This document shows positions 30,703-42,312 of a DNA stretch of 64,000 nucleotides, one piece after another; position 1 is the stretch's first letter; every line of letters begins with the position of its first letter. The notes below the pieces were generated by a model. The model was not told where the DNA came from and did no database searches. It saw only the letters and a program-made list of their open reading frames with translations. The position numbers and the translations under genes were made by a program. The stretch is from Platerodrilus igneus (Eukaryota > Arthropoda > Insecta > Coleoptera > Lycidae). The stretch is from NCBI GenBank assembly GCA_036346225.1, contig JARFIW010001215.1:5842501-5906500 (forward strand). The letters are read 5' to 3'.

Positions 30703-32716
30703 TATAGTGGTTTTAAAGGGTTAAAAGTAATTTTAAACGAAGCAATTTCAAAACACCCTGTATAAAGGAACAACCAGAATTTACGGGCAAAATTTATTCT
30801 AATTAGTTCATTTTTAAGTAACAGGTATTGACAAAATTTTACTAAATAATAATTAAAATTTAATAGGTTTGCAAAGTATAAATGGTAGAAGCCAATGTCA
30901 TTAATTTATTAATTTAATTGATTTTAATTGAACGATTATTGACGTATAATATACATAAAAGCGTGTAAAAATCCAATAATACCAAGGTGACACGCGTTGC
31001 TAGCAAACAAATATATCGGTGCGGTAGAAATACGCCGAACTCCAACTCGTGGAAGTGTTGTGGTAAAACGTCAGTTAATTAAACACCTGCGTATTTTCTA
31101 AATGTCAAGTACTACTTAAATTTTATAGATAGCAAACGGTTACAGAGAATATTTGGGTAAACCGTCGCATGCGTTCTCAGGAAATACTAACGAGGGGTTA
31201 TTTAAATCACGTAGTAAGTCCACGTGGTGTAGATAGCAAATAAACAGGAATATTGATTTTCTACCACTCAAACCAGGTTAGAAAGAGACGTAGAAAACGC
31301 ATAAGCATGGGACAACGGTTGTATAGGCGGGATTTGTGAAACGTCAGTAGGTCTACGATTGGTCGACATGGTTAGTTTGACTTGAAACAGACACGAGGAT
31401 AGTGTAGCGTAGTTTTCTGAAAATATCAAAACGACGTGCTGAAATTCGCGGAATTAAATATTGGTTGAGTGCAAAATTGTAAGAATGGGGTGTTGTTAAC
31501 AGGGAATTTCGGATAAATGTGGCCAGGAGGTGGGCGTCTAAAGGTATAAATATTTTACGAAAGCATAATTAAAGCCCTTAATATTCCGATCGCTTCAAAC
31601 GACGTATGAAAGTTAACACGAGTTGTAAGTATTATAACATCATTTAAATTATATTGCATGGTGGTAGCCTCTTAATTAGTACGCGGTTAGTGTGCCGAGA
31701 TTACATTTTTTAATTGAGGTATCACCTATAATTTTTAACCAACTTGTGTCGGGACATTAAGTAACGTGTATCACAGTAAATAATTGTGAAAGACGTATGT
31801 TTAAATGAAATTTGGAATTTGGTTACACCGTGAAGGCAGCGTTAGCAGTTCAACTTAGATGGAGTTCGTCTAGTAACAGCGAGAAACGGCCTGCAGACCA
31901 TATAGAAGAAATACATACCATCGTCTACGAAGCGGAGATCTAGAAATTTCCAGGTAACGATTTGAAATTGTGATTCTTATAAACTGTGAATATTGGGTGA
32001 CGTATGAGAGTGTTTTTGAAGGTATTGTGGATTATTTGCGCATTGAACATAATACGTGTAAATAACTTTATTATGGTATTTAACTAGAAATTTGAAGGTT
32101 TCTATAAAGCTTTTTAACGTTCCATCAGAACGTGAAATTTTTGTGCGGAGTGCATGGCTTTGTTTTTTTATTTGTTGTAAGAGTATGCAAAGTAAAAGGG
32201 CATACAGTATGCATAATTAACTGGGTTATCATGAGCTCACCATACTCCAGAGTTTACTTAGGTTAAAATAAATTATAAAGAAAGAATTTTAAAGAAGGTA
32301 TTCTTTAAAGCCCATTTACTCCGGGTACATTTTATGTGTCTGATAATTTAAAAAAAAATTATAGGACATTACAAAATAGGGTTTACTGAAGTGTAATGTG
32401 AACAATGAAATATGGACAATATTGAATTTCATATGTAGATAGTAATAAATAAAAGATTGTATGTTGGTTGTATTTTGTGGTTTTATTGCGAGTGTGCGTG
32501 AATGATAGAATATGAGAGTGAATATAGATATCCAAAAGGAGATCCAACTGAGCTAGCCGAAAGCAGTTGAAGAAGGCCATTCAACCGAGGAAGAGATGAA
32601 AATGGGTAAGAAATTTTTTTGTATTATTTAATTTTTGAATTTTCGAGTTTTGAAAATTTTCAAATATATTTCGAAAATATATTTGGGGGTGAGGATTTTA
32701 CCCGAGATCCACGGCA
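30703..32716 (+). mobile_element. TAL repeat copy 2
   Basis: 2.0 kb, TATAGTGGTTTTAAAGGG...CCACGGCA, aligning over its length with 11348-13474 and 45610-47641. Signals: TATA box 31545, GTAAGT site 31625, CAG-GTAACG site 31954, TCATGAGCTCACCAT block near 32230, AATAAA 32444, ATGG-GTAAG site 32606. No conserved ORF. Left neighbour is (TA)n; its right end abuts the TATATATA of the next element. The tRNA-Lys primer site seen in other copies is not clear here. Confidence 0.75.
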
Positions 32717-32878
32717 ATATATATATACTGTGATCCTACCTTATTAGTGATAGGCGTCCTTGTCTTATTTTAGAGCCTTGTTGAGTTATGCCACACAATT
32801 TATCTTTAATTATTTTACACGGCTGCTGCACTTAAATATTTTACAGGGCCGTCAAACACGTGGCGGAATCTACCTAGG
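32717..32878 (+). repeat. Partial TIR of the 35.6-37.1 kb element
   Basis: Same orientation and sequence as 35582-35763 (ACTGTGATCCTACCTTATTA...GGCGGAATCTACCTAGG) but with a 20-bp deletion after GATAGGCGT. It ends exactly at CCTAGG, where the gag-protease fragment begins. Confidence 0.85.
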
Positions 32879-33440
32879 CTCATTACTAAAAACTCCTGCA
32901 TGTCTATTAAACACCTCATATAACATTTCCTTCATATCCACCCCTATTAATCCTATCTGTTCCTCATCAAATACCTTCTCAAATATATTACATAACCGTA
33001 ACTCATCAATTCCATCATAAAATCTATTCTTAGTCTTTCCTGATCCTATACTATCTGTATTTATCTCATCCCTAGTATCCCAATTATCCTTAGGCACCAC
33101 CCATTTCTTCTCTAAATTTAATACCTTTACCATTCGTGCTTTACCATCTATAACCAGTCCAAATTCCTCAATTACATCTATCCCTACAATAAAATCTAAA
33201 TACAATCCTCTTGCTATCCAAAACTCTACTTCACCTAGTCTGGTACTTCCTAATACAATCGATACTGTACAACTTTGTCTATCGTAGTTAACTTCCTCTT
33301 AATCGCAGACCATAAATTAATACTCTTAACCCTACAAATTTTCCCTTTGAATAATTCTGCATGTTTCAAAACTATTTCCTCTCTCACCAGCGATAACTGC
33401 GACCCTGTATCTATCAATGCCGTGTAAACAGAATCCTAAT
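32879..33440 (-). pseudogene. Retrotransposon protease and pol linker
   Basis: Minus-strand remnant. The active-site motif reads TALIDTGSQLSLVREEI near 33420, D-T-G intact, followed in another frame by LYLDFIVGIDVIEEFGLVID (33205 frame), the C-terminal protease strand of gypsy elements. The linker ends YEVFNRHAGVFSNEP, the approach to RT, where it is cut by the TIR copy at 32878. RT is absent. Related in kind to the H protease but not a copy of it. Confidence 0.75.
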
Positions 33441-35236
33441 ATGAATAAATGGTAACTCCCGCCTTCTTTCAAACTTATTATCTAACAACTTATCTACTAA
33501 ACTAATACTATGCTGTGTCCCTAAATCTGATTTTCCTAACACTAATAAATCGACGTTTTTTTGTACCGTGGGTTCATCGTGGACCTCCACTTTCTCTATC
33601 CTATCCTCCGATCTCTGTCGCGTGTCTCTTGTTGTTACGTGTTGGATCGTCAAGTTTCTATCTGTCTCCGTTCTCGGTCTCTAATCCCTGTCGGTATTTC
33701 CCCCTGATCCGTTGATCTCTGCTCCCTTTCTTTCTGCCATCTCTGCCCAAAACCCGTCCTTTGCTGTCCAAAACCTCTGTCATTCCTATCCGTCCTGTTC
33801 CAGTCATTGTTCCCCTATAATTATCGTCTCTATTAAAACGTTGTTCCCAATTATTATTCGTTCTCCTTTGATTTCCTGATATTGCTTTCTGTAGTTGTCC
33901 TGTCCATTCTCCCTATAATTGTATCCTTGCACCCCAGTCCTCTGGTAGTCTGTGCTATTCCTATTCCTATCCCAATTCCTATTATCACTATTTTCCTGTT
34001 ATTCGTTTCAAACGTCCTAGCTACGTCATAATTTCGCATCGTTTCCAAAAGTCTCTTAAAGTCCGAACGTTTTGTATCGCTACGGCCCTAGTTATTTCCG
34101 CCTCCATATGCCTTGACAACAATAATATAATTTCATCTTCTCTTAATTTAGGAATCAGGTGCTGCGCCTGGTTATACTTTTCAATCACATAATTTTCTCT
34201 CGATCCCTGGTATGACCTATAGTTCCCAGTGTTTAAATCCGTTCGAATATTAGCCTGATGCGTGTTTCCCAATATTGTTCTATGAATAGCCTTCGAAATT
34301 CCTCGTACGAACTATATTGCCTCCTCACGATACAGTGCCATTTCTCTGCACAACCCCCAATGTCACGCTCACCATCTGCATCTTCACCCTCTCAGGCTCA
34401 CTCTCTACCATCTCGTCCAACTTGCTAAGATAGACCATCGGCTGCTCATTCTTTCTGCCTTCAAACCTCGGCAAGGTCTCTTTCCCTAGCCTATACTGGT
34501 ATCCTGCATCACAAACAACTCTTCCCTTTCCAATTCAACCAACTGTTCTCTCATCTGTCTAACATTCCTTCAAGACCAGACAATCCATTTACCGTATTCC
34601 CCAGAACCGTCGTATCCCTTCTCAGCTTCTCTGCCACCTCCTGACTCGCCCGCAATTTGCCTATAATTTCGTTTTAGAGTTAATATTGTCCTCCGTCTGA
34701 ATCCGAACTATTTCACCTAAATTTTGCAATTTTTCTGTCTGTCTAACTTCGACCATGTACAGCTCTTCCCTTAATCCATTTAAACCTGTTGTTACCTTCC
34801 TTCTACAACCTGGACTCTATCCTCTACGTCCTTCAGAACTTCATCCTTAAATGAACACAAACTGCTCTGTATTGATACATTAATTCCTTCAATTTTCATT
34901 TCCATCATATCAAATTTTTCCTTAACTTCCGCTTGTGAATTTCTAACCTCGGCCAACAATGATCCTCTCAATTCTTCATGCGACTTAGTTAACGACCCTT
35001 TTAATTCCAACAAAACCATCATCACATCTTGGATCTGCATATTCTCTTTTCCTTATCAATTTCATTTTCTCCCGATGTATCCCTGAATTCACAATAATCA
35101 CCTCCGGCTCCACATATCCTCCAGCTTCATCCCTAGCATCCCCTGCTGCTACAGTCTTAACCACCGGTTGCCCTCTCACACCAGTCTCAACTCCATAAAC
35201 TTTCCCTGACCTCGTGATTCTCTCCTCATCAGACAT
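33441..35236 (-). pseudogene. Retrotransposon Gag (broken)
   Basis: Minus strand, start near 35236 (MSDEERITRSGKVYGVE). Then a coiled-coil-like part MKIEGINVSIQSSL, LKDVEDRVQVVEGR (34792-35040), a capsid part with DFWKRCEIMT and FEGRKNEQPM..L.KLDEM (34000-34450), and an Arg/Asn/Gly/Tyr-rich nucleic-acid-binding part (33700-34000). Several frame changes. It belongs to the tRNA-Lys-primed gypsy type, judged from the leader at 35311-35380. Confidence 0.65.
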
Positions 35237-35310
35237 GTCCCTTTAATTTTCAAAATAAACTTCAATGATGTGCCCCACTAAGCTACACAACCTCTGCAAA
35301 TCTGAATCAG

Positions 35311-35380
35311 CCCTATCGAGCCCCACCTTTAGGCGAACAAATATTTTGTTGCGAAGTTATTTACCTATTCGAGCCCCACC
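35311..35380 (-). promoter_or_regulatory. Two tandem PBS-like sites ahead of gag
   Basis: In element orientation GGTGGGGCTCGA occurs at 35369-35380 and again at 35316-35327, 53 bp apart. This is the 3' half of a tRNA-Lys primer-binding site. The spacing is close to the tandem units at the end of TAL copy 4. Confidence 0.5.
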
Positions 35381-35581
35381 TAATGTTTTACCGCCGCTAA
35401 AATTGACCAAAGTGTGAATATCAAATTACGTCTTAGCCTACTACAATAAATTCAAAACCTTCAACAACTGTCAAATAAATATATATGAAACGTCAATCAA
35501 ATATTAATTTTCACTTTTAAATAGAATATATGCAACGTACAACTAACAAATCTACTCTGCCTCACGTTGTTAGCGCCATCT

Positions 35582-37137
35582 GTTATATATACTGTGATCC
35601 TACCTTATTAGTGATAGGCGTAATATATCTATCTGTCACTCCTTGTCTTATTTTAGAGCCTTGTTGAGTTATGCCACACAATTTATCTTTAAATATTTTA
35701 CACGGCTGCTGCACTTAAATATTTTACAGGGCCGTCAAACACGTGGCGGAATCTACCTAGGGTGGGTCCGTCCTAAGCAAACACCTCTCAACTAGACACC
35801 CAAACAAATATTCAAGGATTTTTCAAATAATTTTAAAAGCCAAAAGTATTCCCAAACACTAGTTCCACGTTTATAAATTTATAAAGCTTTTGAAACTGCA
35901 TTGCATTCAACAACATATACCGGCCATAGACCAGGCTAAGCTAGTTATAAGTTTGCATTGTATACGTATTTTAATTGTTATGGTTGCACGTATATGAAAT
36001 TTAATTTGAGTTAGCGTTTTCAGAACCATTTGAATGTAAAACAAATATCAAAATTGCTTGGTATACTGCACGCTTTTAAAATTTTAAGGAGTTAAGTGAT
36101 ACTCCCGTAAAATTTGTAAATCAATTTCAGTTTGAATATGTTTTAACAATTAAAGATTGGTTATGTAATGACAGGACGTTTACCGAATAAGACATAAATG
36201 TCTGTTGCGTACAATTTAAAAGCTGAACCATCAAAGTTTGTTAGCTATTTTCAATATTGTAAAAAGTTCAATATACATAAATCACTGGATTACAAACCAT
36301 CTAGAAAATGAATGTATCTAGAGAAAACAACTGTATTATTAATCAATTATTAATAATTATAAATTACATAGTGTGCGTAGAGATAGTTGTCATGGCAACG
36401 GAAACAAAAGAAGACGGATTTTATTTATAAGGGACTTCAAATTTATATTACTGAAAAAATAGACGTGTTTTTGTACTGTTATGAGTTTTATTACATTTAA
36501 AAAGTTACGAGAAAGTTTTGAAAGTCAAGTTGTACCTGGAGATAGCAAATAGTAGCAGTTTTACGGCGAATAAAAGTTAATTAAAAGAGGGAGTGCTGGT
36601 CTGTACCGTTATTGTTTGAAGACGAAAGCATAGTGGAATTGGAGTTATCTGAGTATTTGTATAACATAAAATTTGTAGAAATATTAGTAGTTTTATAGTC
36701 TGGAGATTACCAGTTGCTCGAGTTACTTATTATTTACAGGAGGTGCCTGCAGTTGGTCACTTGGCTTCAGGACGGCTGGAAGGCGGCGCTTGTATCTGGA
36801 TTCCAGGTATTAGTATTTAATATCTACGCAGTGCTTTAATCAAATTTATAAAAGTGGAACTAGTGTTTGGGAATACTTTTGGCTTTTAAAATTATTTGAA
36901 AAATCCTTGAATATTTGTTTGGGTGTCTAGTTGAGAGGTGTTTGCTTAGGACGGACCCACCCTAGGTAGATTCCGCCACGTGTTTGACGGCCCTGTAAAA
37001 TATTTAAGTGCAGCAGCCGTGTAAAATATTTAAAGATAAATTGTGTGGCATAACTCAACAAGGCTCTAAAATAAGACAAGGAGTGACAGATAGATATATT
37101 ACGCCTATCACTAATAAGGTAGGATCACAGTATATAT

Positions 37138-37140
<3 letters not shown>
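35582..37140. mobile_element. TIR DNA element with ~305-bp inverted repeats
   Basis: Left arm 35582-35888 and right arm ~36835-37140 are near-perfect inverted copies, starting GTTATATATACTGTGATCC. The interior of ~0.95 kb has no ORF with known motif. Ends sit in TATATATA, so the true border and target duplication cannot be fixed. A non-autonomous foldback-like or MULE-like element is plausible; superfamily unknown. It lies to the right of a partial copy of its own arm (32717-32878). Confidence 0.85.

Positions 37141-37141
<1 letters not shown>

Positions 37142-37169
<28 letters not shown>
37142..37169. repeat. (AT)n microsatellite
   Basis: About 14 dinucleotides directly right of the TIR element. 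Confidence 0.96.
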
Positions 37170-37172
<3 letters not shown>

Positions 37173-37199
37173 GGGTTTGTTGAAATATATTTAGGTACA

Positions 37200-38006
37200 G
37201 ATATTTTGTAAACTCTTGGGTAAGTGAACTCACCAGTATCGGTTTCAGAATTCTAGGTCTAACCACCCTGCGGAATGTCCATGTACTCTCCGCTGTAGAG
37301 GAGCCGAGGCGTTTGAGGGAAGTAGAGTAAAGGCTGCTGGATCAGCAATAGTTGACAACCTTATGGAATAGGCAAGCGGATCCTTGTACTGCAATTTTGA
37401 ACCGTAAGAAGTGAGATAGAGTTGGCATTCGATTATATATGTATTAGGTAACTCGTTCCTTGTTTCTTTGATTGTAACTTAGGACAGAGAAGGAGGGCGA
37501 AGCGTTACACCGCATAGCAAAATGAGTTGACTAGAGATGCAGTCTGGTCCCAGGCGAATATCTTTGGCGCTAAAATGAAATACATTTATAGATGCCTTAT
37601 TCTTTATAACAGCTCTACTGGCATGTTGTTGGGGATCTGTATTGTAGACTTCTTCAAAGGTATTGCTTAAGATAGTTAAAGTGTCAGACCCTTTATCTTC
37701 CAGTTCAGGAATAGATGTGTTTGTGGCTCTGCATATATTAAACAAATTCCATTTGTTGGAATATGCATTAACGGCTGTTAAATTGGTCATAAAGTCATGC
37801 AAGGCTTTCATTTTTGCTTCAAGCAATTTCTCTTTTTGTGTTTTAAATTTTGCTTTCTGGGCTGTTGATTCGTTACGAAACGTCTACATTGCTTTTTCAG
37901 TATACGAACTTCATGCGTATAGTAAATTGGATCGGGATTAGTAGGTAGAGATCGTGTATGTATGAATTGTAAGCAACTATGCAGTACCGCTTTAAAAGTG
38001 TCCCAG
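37200..38006 (-). pseudogene. CR1/Jockey-type LINE, linker between endonuclease and RT
   Basis: Minus-strand peptides KYWDTFKAVLHSCLQFIHTR, YYTHEVRILKKQCRR, then (other frame) LEAKMKALHDFMTNLTAVNA, WNLFNICRATNTSIPELED and LGPDCISSQLILLCGVT. This is the segment that joins the APE endonuclease and RT of CR1/Jockey-type ORF2 (wording such as 'GPDGISSKLLK' precedes RT). It continues the endonuclease at 40493-41240 across element G3 and precedes the RT at 25617, so the three are one copy. Confidence 0.78.
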
Positions 38007-38010
38007 TACT

Positions 38011-38333
38011 TGTTACTTGCCGAAAATTCGGCACTAAACATTCCAATTACGTTTTAATTTGTAAGAATTTCGCGCCATAAATTTAAAAGGACGTGTGCGT
38101 ATTTCCGTCACTTGAGATAGTGCGTTGCGCGAGATTTGCGCCGACGCGGTGGGCCAAGAAGGAAGTGGTGGATTTCCGACATAAGTGTGTGGACTAGCCA
38201 CCGAGATGTGAACAAGTGTTGTTGTCTTTTGTGTCTTATTGTATCTTTTTGTGTTATGTAGATTCCTTTTGCCTTCTCTTGATTATCGTTCCTTATATAC
38301 CAGTTTCCCGTCGTTCCCTACATATAGAAAGAA
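38011..38333 (+). repeat. G3 left LTR, truncated
   Basis: First ~320 bp of the LTR, matching 39892-40205 base for base with few changes (ATATAGAAAGAA at the end of both). After this point the left copy runs straight into the CTTGTCGGATTAATATCGC block of the 3' noncoding part, skipping the rest of the LTR and all genes. Confidence 0.85.
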
Positions 38334-38804
38334 TTCCTTAACTTGTCGGATTAATATCGCAGGTAGTCTTTCAGACCGACCCGTGTTTTATAGGGACAAC
38401 TATCTACCTTCTCTCGGACGTTTGTCCAAAAACTCTACTTTTTTCATATCCGGCTGTCTCCGTTTCTGCCTTATCTTTCTTTCGGTAGACCTGTTCTCGT
38501 CCCGGAACACCCGTCTACCACATAAGAGTGATTTTTCCCTCACTCCGGGCTACTGACTACATTGACTGGTAGAGTAGTGCTTTGCTATCCACCTTTTCTG
38601 TCTCTTTAGCTCAATGCGAGCCCTTTCTCTATTTTTCTACCTGGAAGTGCCTCTTATGCATTCCAAATACCCATCTCCCTCTTTCTATCGTTCCTATTTC
38701 TACTGCCTTTTCATTTCCGTTAGTCACCGTGTGGTTGCGCGGAGGGTTTTCACAGACACCCGGACCACGTCTCTGGGAATCTTTCGTGAGGTCATGCGGT
38801 GCTG

Positions 38805-38830
38805 CTGTTAGCGCACATGGTCGCTAACAG
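38805..38830 (+). repeat. G3 copy of the conserved hairpin
   Basis: CTGTTAGCG pairs with CGCTAACAG around an 8-base loop. A second stem, ATATCGG with CCGATAT, lies at 38879-38904. Confidence 0.65.
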
Positions 38831-39046
38831 TGAATGTATGTACGAGTGTGTGAGTGCGTGTAGATATATATCGTGTGAATATCGGGTGATTATATTACCG
38901 ATATCAATTAACGCCGGGTGCAGGGATGCACCCAAATGCCTTTGCCGGTCCCTCGTGGAGTTTATTGCAAACGGGCCTGCTTCACAGGTCGCCCTTTTTA
39001 GGGGGCACGAGAAATTCCCATTTAACGGCTCCAAGGAGCCACTCTA

Positions 39047-39212
39047 TCGTTATCTTATCTATTATCTTGGATAATAACTTGAGTTAATATCTTTATCTTA
39101 TTTATTATCTTGAATAATAACCTTAGTTTAATATCTTTATCTTACCTATTACCGTTAATAATAACTTAAGCTCAATATCGTTATCTTATCTATTAGCTTC
39201 GATAATAACTTG
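39047..39212 (+). repeat. Minisatellite of ~44-bp units, 4 copies (G3)
   Basis: Same unit as in G1 and G2. Confidence 0.82.
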
Positions 39213-39891
39213 AGATCTTGTTTTATCTTTTTATCTTCCTAACGTTTGGTATTTATGACCAGACGTGGAAATTATCTTTTTTTTGAATATTAAGTGAAAA
39301 AGCTAACCTGATGGTAGAAATGTAATTTGTTAGGTTAGCAATGTAAGGATTTAGTAAGGTGGTACATTTGGTAACTTTGTTGATTCACAAGCATGTTATG
39401 GACAAGTTTTGATGTGTATTGTTTATTAAACCAGAGTACCAGTAATTAAAAATTTGCTAGAGTGTAGAGGAACTCACTCTTTTAAACATTTATAAATTTG
39501 GGCATTTTTTTTGCCAACGAAGAAACAGTCTAGATGCAACGCTCATGTGCGTCTGCACTTAGGAAACTGTAATGTTAGCTTTAGGTTAGTATATAAGTTA
39601 GGCGCCTTGTCGCATTTGTTTTAGTTTAAGTAGTGTTTTATGCTCCCCGACAAATTTGTGCTGTCGATTATAACTGCGCCACACCAAAGACTCGTGTGTG
39701 CACTTTTCCGTTTCCTGGTAATCCGGAAGACGTGTTATCGGTCGGAAAAAACCAGGTGGCGCCTTAAATAAACATTTTGTGGGATTTAAGTTAGGATTTA
39801 TGTAGGTTAGTTAGGATTTAGATTGTAAGATGTTACTGTGCTAACAGTCATTTTCTTTTTTTAAGTTTTTTCTTTTATGCTTTGTCGCGAT

Positions 39892-40488
39892 TGTTACGTG
39901 CCGAAATTTCGGCACTAAACATTCCAATTACATTTTAATTTGTAAGAATTTCGCGCCATAAATTTAAAAGGACGTGTGCGTATTTCCGTGAGATAGTGCG
40001 TTGCGCGAGATTTGCGCCGACGCGGTGGGCAGAGAAGAAAGTGGTGGATTTCCGGCATACGTGTGTGGACTAGCCACCGAGATGTAAACAAGTGTTGTCT
40101 TTTGTGTCTTATCGTATCTTTTTGTGTTATGTAGATTCCTTTTGCCTTCTCTTGATTATCGTTCCTTATATACCAGTTTCCCGTCGTTCCCTACATATAG
40201 AAAGAAGATAATTCGAATTTGGTTTCAACCGGGCCCAGCAAATCACCCACGCCCGAGAAAGACTAGCAAAGACGCCGCCGACATCATGAAGTAATTCTGC
40301 AAGAAGCCCTACATGTTGACGTGAGTACCCCTTTGGGGTTTTCTTTAAAATTTGTATAACTTTTAATTGTGTTGTAATAATTCGCATATTGTGTGAGGTC
40401 ATCTATAATTTGCGCATTTTTTTACATTATCTAACATTGCTACCAACTGACGTAGTGGTTCGCGTACCGTACCGGCGGGGTTGTAATA
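39892..40488 (+). repeat. G3 right LTR
   Basis: About 597 bp, TGTTACGTGCCGAAATTTCG...GTAATA, starting with the palindrome TGCCGAAATTTCGGCA. Preceded by CTTTGTCGCGAT as in G1 and G2. Confidence 0.85.
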
Positions 40489-40492
40489 TACT

Positions 40493-41240
40493 GATTAGTA
40501 GTACCTGTCTGTGAGGCCCATTCATTATATTGCGTATACATATGTTCCTGTATGCTGCATTTGTCAGCCTTTTTATAGCAAAAATAGTTTTTTTTGTGGA
40601 TTTAGTTAGGGCAATCCCTTCTATAACTACATGTACTGGTCAGTGATCGCCAAAATACTCCAACACCTCACGAGAGTACATATCGATTAGCAGATTAATT
40701 AAGATTATATCTCATAGATTGTTGTTTCTTGTAGGGTTTGGTACAATTTGAACTAATCCATTTGATAGTAAATTGTTCACCCGTATTTGATCACTTGAGC
40801 ATGATGGAGTAATATTCCATATTACTTTTGGTAGATTTAAATCGCCTGTTAGTAGTATACCCATTGGTTTGTTGCAGTGGTGTATCAAGTCAGAGATGTG
40901 GTTAATAATGTCTAGTGGTGACGATTGAGGCCGATAAGCAACAATAATTTTTAGTTGAAGGTTAACTATGGCAATGTCAACAGTAACTATTTCATATATC
41001 GGGCCAAAATTTGGATTTTTGGAAGTAAGTCTATTGTGTACTGCAATTTAAACTCCTCCACCGCGAGAGCCTCTGTCACGTCGATAGACAGTATAATATG
41101 AGGGATAGATTTGGGCATTCGTGATATGTTCGGAAAGCCAAGTTTCTAATTTGTTTTAGCAGCCAGTCACAAAACTCGACTTTCTAGGTTGGAAGTCAGT
41201 TTCTAAAAGGTTCTGAACTTGTTGCAGGTGATAAGGATAC
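40493..41240 (-). pseudogene. CR1/Jockey-type LINE, APE endonuclease part
   Basis: Minus strand from ~41180: AQIYPSYYTVYRRDRGSRGG, VTVDIAIVNLQLKIIVAYRP, INHISDLIHHCNKPM, ILLTGDLNLPKVIWN (metal-binding GDFNLP box) and YFGDH near the end (the SDH catalytic His box). This is the nicking endonuclease that opens the target for LINE insertion. One in-frame stop (after GGGV) and others break it. The rest of this LINE copy is at 37200-38006 and 24180-25617. Confidence 0.85.
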
Positions 41241-41997
41241 AGCTGTTAATCTTTTTGAATTCTCCAACATGTTACCTGAGAAACTCCCGTTTATAGCAAA
41301 AGTTTTCTGGTACTTATTCCTGGGTTCTCCTGTGTTAAATTTAAAAGATGTTCTTTATTTCTCAATGTGCGTTTTACTCTTTCACTTCCACAATGTTGAG
41401 CAGCAGGTAAAACAGTTCCAGTTTCACTTATCCATTTATCTATTGCCACACAAGTTTTTCTATTGGGAACAATGCGTCCTGAATATTTCTCTGCATATCT
41501 TCTTACAGACTATTCGGAATTGCCTGGGCATTCTCTTAGTACCAAATGCATGTCAGCATATTCAGAGAATGTATGTTACCATTTTTGTGTTTGATTATTA
41601 ACCAAATAATAAGAAATAAGCAAGCTGTAGTTACGTATTGAACGAGTATAACTTTTTACAACTACACAGAGTAAGAGAAGCCTACTAGATTCAGCAACAG
41701 TTTGTAATTATTTGTATTTTAATAGTATAACTAATATGAATGAAACATTATTTTTACGAAATATGTACATGTTTGTCAATTAACTGTATTGGATTTAAAT
41801 CAGATACCAGTTTCGTATTAATAAAATAAACTTTCGCATTTTTGAAAGAATTAATAATATGTTGTTTTCATGCACGAGTTGAGTATGACTTAATTTAGAA
41901 TATCTCGAAAATGGAAGGCTCTATAGAGATTAACCAAGAGTACCTTTTTTGTGGCCAATTGTATGAGGAATAATTATGAGTTATAATTTTTATGAAA
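41241..41997. other. No gene seen
   Basis: Contains a 110-codon frame at 41269-41601 (MLPEKLPFIAKVFWYLF...), Phe/Leu/His-rich, with no motif; more likely T-rich chance ORF or LINE 5' sequence than a gene. Confidence 0.35.
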
Positions 41998-42312
41998 TAC
42001 AAGGTGTGCAAAAAGTATAGGTCAAAATTGATTGATCCCCCCCCCCTATTCTACGTCAATGGATTATCCTATTTCGTTGAAATGAAGTGTAATAATTCGT
42101 ATTAGTAAACAGCTAATGTGCACCTATTTTCAAGTTAAAGTCTTTACCCTAAATGAAAATATTCTTAAAAACATGTATTTTCAATACCACTTTAACACCT
42201 GTATAATGGAAACAAGTGGGTTTACTAGAAACTGTTATCTAACTTTTCCTGATAACTCGTCAAGATCTATATATTCCCCAAATTACGGTACTTTATTCTG
42301 AAACACCCTGTA
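41998..42312. mobile_element. Possible MITE with TACARGGTGT ends
   Basis: Left end TACAAGGTGTGCAAAAAG, right end read inversely TACAGGGTGTTTCAG. Ends match over about 10 bases with one mismatch, 315 bp apart. A C9-type run lies at ~42038. No ORF. The target duplication is not clear. Confidence 0.35.

Larger units (their letters stand above)
38011..40488 (+). mobile_element. Gypsy-family element G3 (no coding part left)
   Basis: Flanked by TACT at 38007-38010 and 40489-40492. It has a truncated left LTR (38011 to ~38333), a noncoding interior matching G1 21240-22963, and a full right LTR (39892-40488, TGTTACGTGCC...GTAATA). gag and pol are entirely absent. It contains the same hairpins and a 4-unit minisatellite as G1. 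Inserted in the minus-strand LINE between its endonuclease and linker. Confidence 0.85.

Noticed and set aside
41269..41601. 110-codon host gene
   Set aside because: No motif, no splice context, composition follows T-rich DNA, lies beside a LINE fragment.
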